Assembly (NCBI RefSeq): GCF_900104345.1
Contig: NZ_FNJN01000002.1
Coordinates: forward strand, 62,001-126,000
DNA: 64,000 nt
Direction of reading: 5' to 3'
DNA from: Microbacterium testaceum StLB037
Lineage (GTDB): Bacteria; Actinomycetota; Actinomycetes; Actinomycetales; Microbacteriaceae
Under the pieces are notes generated by a model that was given only the letters and a program-made list of their open reading frames with translations, was not told where the DNA came from and did no database searches. This document shows positions 60,919 through 64,000 of this stretch, one piece after another. Each line of letters begins with the position of its first letter. Position 1 is the first letter of the stretch. The translations under genes were made by a program, and so were the position numbers.

Positions 60919-61548
60919 ATGCCGGAACAGCTCGAGGCCGAGCCGGGCGCAGCGCTGACGCTGTTCGGCGATCACATCGAGAAGGCCCGTCGTTTCACGA
61001 GGAATCTCGCCGTTCACGGGGAGGAACGCGGGCTCATCGGCCCGCTCGAGGTGCCGCGACTGTGGACACGCCACATTCTGAACAGCGCGATCGCCGCGCC
61101 CTACTTCTCGGGGCGCGCCGTCGACGTGGGATCGGGTGCGGGTCTGCCGGGACTCGTGCTCGCGATTGCCCGTCCGGACGTGGAGTGGACGCTCATCGAA
61201 CCGATGGAGCGCCGTACCGCGTGGCTGTCGGAGCAGGTGGCTGAGCTCGAACTCGAGAATGTGACCGTCGCTCGTATGCGTGGCGAGGAGTGGTCCGAGG
61301 GACGGGTGTTCGACGTGGCGACGGCCCGCGCGGTCAGCGCTCTGCGCACGCTTCTGCCGTTCACCGCTCCCCTGGTTCGACCCGGCGGCAGACTTGTCTT
61401 CTTGAAGGGCGCCAACGTGGGCGCCGAGGTAGACGCGGCCGCGAAGCAGGTGCGGAAGTTCGGGCTGACTGACGTCGCGATCGAGGTCGTCGGCGAGGGA
61501 GTGCTCGACGAACCCACGCGCGTGTTCGTGGCCACTGTTTCGCGCTGA
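60919..61548 (+). CDS. rsmG: 16S rRNA (guanine-N7) methyltransferase RsmG
   Basis: 209 residues. SAM-binding VDVGSGAGLPGLVLAIARPD, then LIEPMERRTAWL and VATARAVSALRTLLPF typical of RsmG/GidB. It methylates G527 of 16S rRNA (E. coli numbering); loss gives low-level streptomycin resistance. ATG 60919 follows khpB by 8 bp. In most relatives parA-parB come next; here a TetR gene intervenes. Confidence 0.96.
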   Translation: MPEQLEAEPGAALTLFGDHIEKARRFTRNLAVHGEERGLIGPLEVPRLWTRHILNSAIAAPYFSGRAVDVGSGAGLPGLVLAIARPDVEWTLIEPMERRTAWLSEQVAELELENVTVARMRGEEWSEGRVFDVATARAVSALRTLLPFTAPLVRPGGRLVFLKGANVGAEVDAAAKQVRKFGLTDVAIEVVGEGVLDEPTRVFVATVSR

Positions 61549-61671
61549 GAGACCTGCGAGTCGGACTGACGGTCGCGAGCGAGCCGAATCACACGGCACC
61601 CCCGCCCTCACGGGTCGTCGTCGACGAGCGCGCGAGGGCGTGGTCGACCGCCGGCGGGGCGCCGGTCCGAG

Positions 61672-62250
61672 CTACGGGTCGTGCGGACGTGACACCTCGG
61701 GTGCACCCGGGTCGATGCTCCGGAGGAACATGGTGAAGGCCTGATCGACGCGGCGGAAGTCCGCCGTCGCATCCAGGTCCATGATTAATCCGCGGATGAC
61801 GGCGAGGACCAGCGTTGCGGACGGCGGCGGGTCGATCGTTGACAGACCCTGGGCGAGCAGCGGGAGCCAGTCGGTGGTCGCTCGTGCGTGAAAGCCCGGC
61901 CACAGCGAGTTCTCGCGCTGCTCAGGGAGGTGCGTGAACATCCGCAAGAAGGACTGGCCCTCGGGTTCGGTCATGCCCACCCAGGCTGTGGCCAGCGTGC
62001 GCGTGTAGCTCTCCCCCGGGACGACCCGGAGCAGCTCGCCGTAGGAGGCGAGGTGCATCTCGCGTGCGCGACGCAGCACGGCGCGGAACAATTCGTCGCG
62101 GGTGCCGAAGTGGTAGAGCAGCATCCGAGCGGATGTGCCCGTCGCCTGGGCGAACGGCCCGAGGCCATCGGGGAGCCCGTGAGTGAGAGCGTGCTCGGCG
62201 CACTGGTCCAACAGGTCTTCTGCGATTGCCGGCTGCTTCTGTCTGCCCAC
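61672..62250 (-). CDS. TetR-family regulator beside a decayed target gene
   Basis: 192 residues. N-terminal helix-turn-helix with GPFAQATGTSARMLLYHFGTRDELF, then a helical ligand domain ending DQAFTMFLRSIDPG. GTG 62250 is six bases after AATGAT (62262-62257), a plausible -10 box, so the mRNA may be leaderless. Between it and the pseudogene at 62321 lies a palindrome (62265-62282) that is its likely operator. The frame is intact. Ligand unknown. Confidence 0.85.
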   Translation of the reverse strand: MGRQKQPAIAEDLLDQCAEHALTHGLPDGLGPFAQATGTSARMLLYHFGTRDELFRAVLRRAREMHLASYGELLRVVPGESYTRTLATAWVGMTEPEGQSFLRMFTHLPEQRENSLWPGFHARATTDWLPLLAQGLSTIDPPPSATLVLAVIRGLIMDLDATADFRRVDQAFTMFLRSIDPGAPEVSRPHDP

Positions 62251-62264
62251 GGTGCGATCATTTC

Positions 62265-62282
62265 ACGTAATATCAGGTACGT
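62265..62282. promoter_or_regulatory. Probable TetR operator
   Basis: Inverted repeat ACGTA (62265-62269) and TACGT (62278-62282) with an 8-nt spacer, between the divergent TetR gene and hydrolase remnant and just upstream of the TetR -10 box. Confidence 0.45.
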
Positions 62283-62320
62283 CTAACCTTGACGCGGGGT
62301 CAACACGAACGGGCGTGACC

Positions 62321-63015
62321 ATGGAGGTCGTGTCTGCGCACGGAGCATTGGTGCGGGGTGGCGCGTGGTGATGGAAGCCGACGGCTGATCTCCTACGGGA
62401 CCGTACCGGGATCGTGAGCCGCGCTGTCGCGCTTCCTTCGTGCGGTGAGACGGCTGGCCCGCGTCTGGAGGTCTGGTGGCGGATGCCGCGGACCTGCGTT
62501 TCGCTCTGATTCAGGTGGATGCGGCGGTTGTCGTCGGCCCCTCCTGCGGTCGCACCGTCATCGCAGAGGCGGGCCATCATCCTGCGGTGAAGAAGCCGCC
62601 GTACGTAACCTCCTATCTGCCGCAGGTGGGTCAATCTCAAGGAACCATCATGAGCGATGACCCTGACCTGGTGCGCGCGAAGCTCGGCGGTGGAGGGCTC
62701 CTCGAGCTCGAGGGAGAGGATGTCTCGTCGTTCGGGCGGCGATTCCTCCAAGACGCCGATGCCGCCATCCAGTCCCGAGCCTGGGACCGAGTCACGATGC
62801 AATCCACGGCGGCTTTCGCGACTCCGGTCTCGTGCGCGGGCTGGCACGGGGTGGATTCGACGTACATCGTGTGCCAAGAGGACCGCAGTACGTCTGTCGT
62901 CCTGCAGCGCGTTGATGCTGCTCGTGCGCAAAGGTTCGTCGAGCTTGCGCCCGGCCACCATCCCTTCGTCCCGGGTCCCGATCTCGTCGTCGATCAGCTC
63001 GAGCTGCTTCTGTGA
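62321..63015 (+). pseudogene. Alpha/beta hydrolase pseudogene
   Basis: Reconstructed from two frames. ATG 62321 opens MEVVSAHGALVRGGAW, the usual N-terminal VHGA strand-loop of esterase-type hydrolases, but codon 17 is TGA (62369-62371). The same frame continues WKPTADLLRDRTGIVSRAV. Around 62462-62476 the reading moves by one base to the frame of VADAADLRFALIQVDAAVVV, consistent with a single-base deletion, and runs to TGA at 63015. The nucleophile elbow, normally GHSxGG, is GPSCGR. Later elements survive: YIVCQEDRSTS with the acidic residue and APGHHPF with the catalytic His. Family assignment is from motif memory; the stop and frame change are read directly. Confidence 0.7.
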
Positions 63016-63106
63016 GACGCGAACGTGATGCTTGCGCTTTCAGCAGGATCGAGCGCGCGTGCCTTGCAGTGGTGGGACGGTGGGACACCAAGAGCGAGAC
63101 GCGTGC

Positions 63107-63120
63107 GTTTCACGTGAAAC
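63107..63120. promoter_or_regulatory. parS site 1
   Basis: Perfect 14-bp palindrome GTTTCACGTGAAAC, the core of the ParB-binding parS sequence used in chromosome segregation. About 5-7 kb from the DnaA-box clusters. Confidence 0.92.
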
Positions 63121-63563
63121 GGGAGCTGAACAAGGCCGGTGGGGAGGTTGTCTCGACGTGGCGGTTGTGTGGAGCGAACCGGGGTCCGGGTGTCAGCGCC
63201 TGGTCGTTCGCAGGACCTCGCGTCTGGTGGGGTCGGGCGGCCTTTCCGCTGAGAGTGGTCCACGCTAACTCGGCATTCCATGGGTATGGATGTCTCGTGC
63301 GCTCTCTCATGGTGGTGATCGAACGACTGTCCGGGTCCGGGTGGGTGTTGTCGGCGATCGGGGACAACACTCTGCGGCTGTACTCGGGGAGTACGTTAAG
63401 TGTCCCGAGCCTTTCAGCAAGCCGCCGGTCGGCCGCTAGGGGTTTCGTCCTCGATGGGTGTGTGCCGGCCGCGGGTGGGGTGGGATGCCGGGTCCTGGTC
63501 GCATACCGAATGCTGCGCTCCCCCCGGCCGGCGGCAGTGCGAACGCTCGGCTCTGATTGCGAT

Positions 63564-63577
63564 GTTTCACGTGAAAC
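63564..63577. promoter_or_regulatory. parS site 2
   Basis: Second perfect GTTTCACGTGAAAC, preceded by T so that 15 of the 16 consensus bases match. 457 bp from the first copy. Confidence 0.93.
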
Positions 63578-64000
63578 CTTTGACGATCGCGGATGGTGCT
63601 GGAGCTGGGCTTCTCTGCAGACGATCTCGAGCTCGGCGAGTGGTGGAGATCATCCTGGTGCAGCGGGTCCCTGTCGGCTCGGTCCATGTCGAGAGGTGTG
63701 GAAAGAGTGGATCGCTTTAGCGATGGGTGATCTGTTCTGCTCCGCCGGCCTTCGCGCTCGTTCGCGGCGACCCTGCGCCTATCGGTGGGCCGAGTTCGTC
63801 GTCTTCCGAGATTGGCGCGATGCCATCCGCGGGGGTGAGGCATGAGGCCCTCCTTGGGGCTGCGGGGAGTCTCTAAGGGCGGGCTAGCCAGCGTTTGGCG
63901 GTCCGATGCGTCCTCGAAGGTCGAGGGCGCTGCTTCACAGCACCGAATCACCTTTGGTCGCTCTACTCGTGTTGGTATGGGGAGCGCGGGGTGTCGCAGT

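Larger units (their letters stand above)
63016..64000 (+). other. Apparently non-coding centromere-like region
   Basis: 985 bp to the window edge with no convincing gene on either strand. Open frames exist (for example plus 63012-63845) but encode low-complexity, Trp/Cys/Arg-rich sequence with no family likeness, and translate the parS palindromes as part of the frame. Contains two parS sites. In related genomes parA and parB follow rsmG, so they probably start beyond the right edge. Confidence 0.6.

Noticed and set aside
62263..62961. Minus-strand frame over the hydrolase remnant
   Set aside because: Low-complexity translation; the plus strand gives recognisable hydrolase segments in two frames.
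63012..63845. 277-codon plus-strand open frame
   Set aside because: No recognisable motif, many Trp/Cys/Arg residues, no ribosome-binding site, and it reads straight through two parS palindromes; treated as non-coding.
1..64000. CRISPR arrays, insertion sequences, prophage or defence genes
   Set aside because: No regularly spaced repeats, transposase, integrase, phage or Cas-like proteins were seen; the window is an ordinary origin-proximal chromosome segment.

Overview
The window looks like a chromosomal segment around the replication origin of a high-GC actinobacterium, most likely a Microbacterium or close relative in the Microbacteriaceae. The grounds are the very GC-rich codon use, the gene order dciA-recF-dnaN-oriC-dnaA-rpmH-rnpA-yidD-yidC-khpB-rsmG, the fhaA-fhaB-pstP-rodA-pbpA-pknA-pknB cluster beside crgA and a class E sortase, tRNA-Ile/Ala next to gyrA, and two parS sites. 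No phage, insertion sequence, CRISPR array or defence island was seen.

Layout. 1-7376: an alpha-galactoside locus, with a GH36 alpha-galactosidase, a CUT1-type ABC transporter and a truncated secreted glycoside hydrolase, facing a divergent LacI regulator across three operator repeats. 7479-11967: an OmpR-type two-component system facing a FtsX/MacB-type ABC exporter, with a tandem 11-bp-spaced repeat between them. 12159-19033: an SRPBCC protein and a six-gene Mrp Na+/H+ antiporter operon. 19129-32396: accessory and housekeeping genes: a LacI regulator facing an MFS carrier across twin palindromes, nucS, a HAD phosphatase, a coiled-coil membrane protein, a lysyl-phosphatidylglycerol synthase-like protein, a cold-shock protein, GntR, a small leaderless ORF, an EEP-family protein, a DUF368 polyprenyl-phosphate translocase and a ferric-reductase-like flavocytochrome. 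32452-46622: tRNA-Leu and the signalling/cell-wall cluster (FHA proteins, phosphatase, SEDS and PBP partners, two Ser/Thr kinases), then pabA, sortase E, crgA, rhomboid and cyclophilin. 46699-61548: an acyltransferase, two tRNAs, the gyrase and replication genes on the minus strand, oriC, then the ribosomal, RNase P, membrane-insertion and rsmG genes on the plus strand. 61672-64000: a TetR regulator, the decayed remains of an alpha/beta hydrolase gene that it probably controlled, and about 1 kb of apparently non-coding DNA with two parS sites.

How the parts work together. dnaA and dnaN flank the main DnaA-box region. recF, dciA and gyrase are co-oriented with the left replication fork. PstP and the kinases PknA/PknB are expected to set the phosphorylation state of the FHA proteins and the elongation/division machinery encoded with them. 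A pattern that recurs across the window is a TAnnnT -10 box ending 6-7 nt before the start codon with no ribosome-binding site (14 genes by direct reading), which indicates leaderless mRNAs. The most interesting non-routine items are this leaderless group (including an otherwise overlooked 44-codon ORF), the GTTAACAGC repeats in oriC, the operator architectures, a 17-codon ORF bridging rodA and pbpA, and the hydrolase pseudogene left beside an apparently intact TetR gene.
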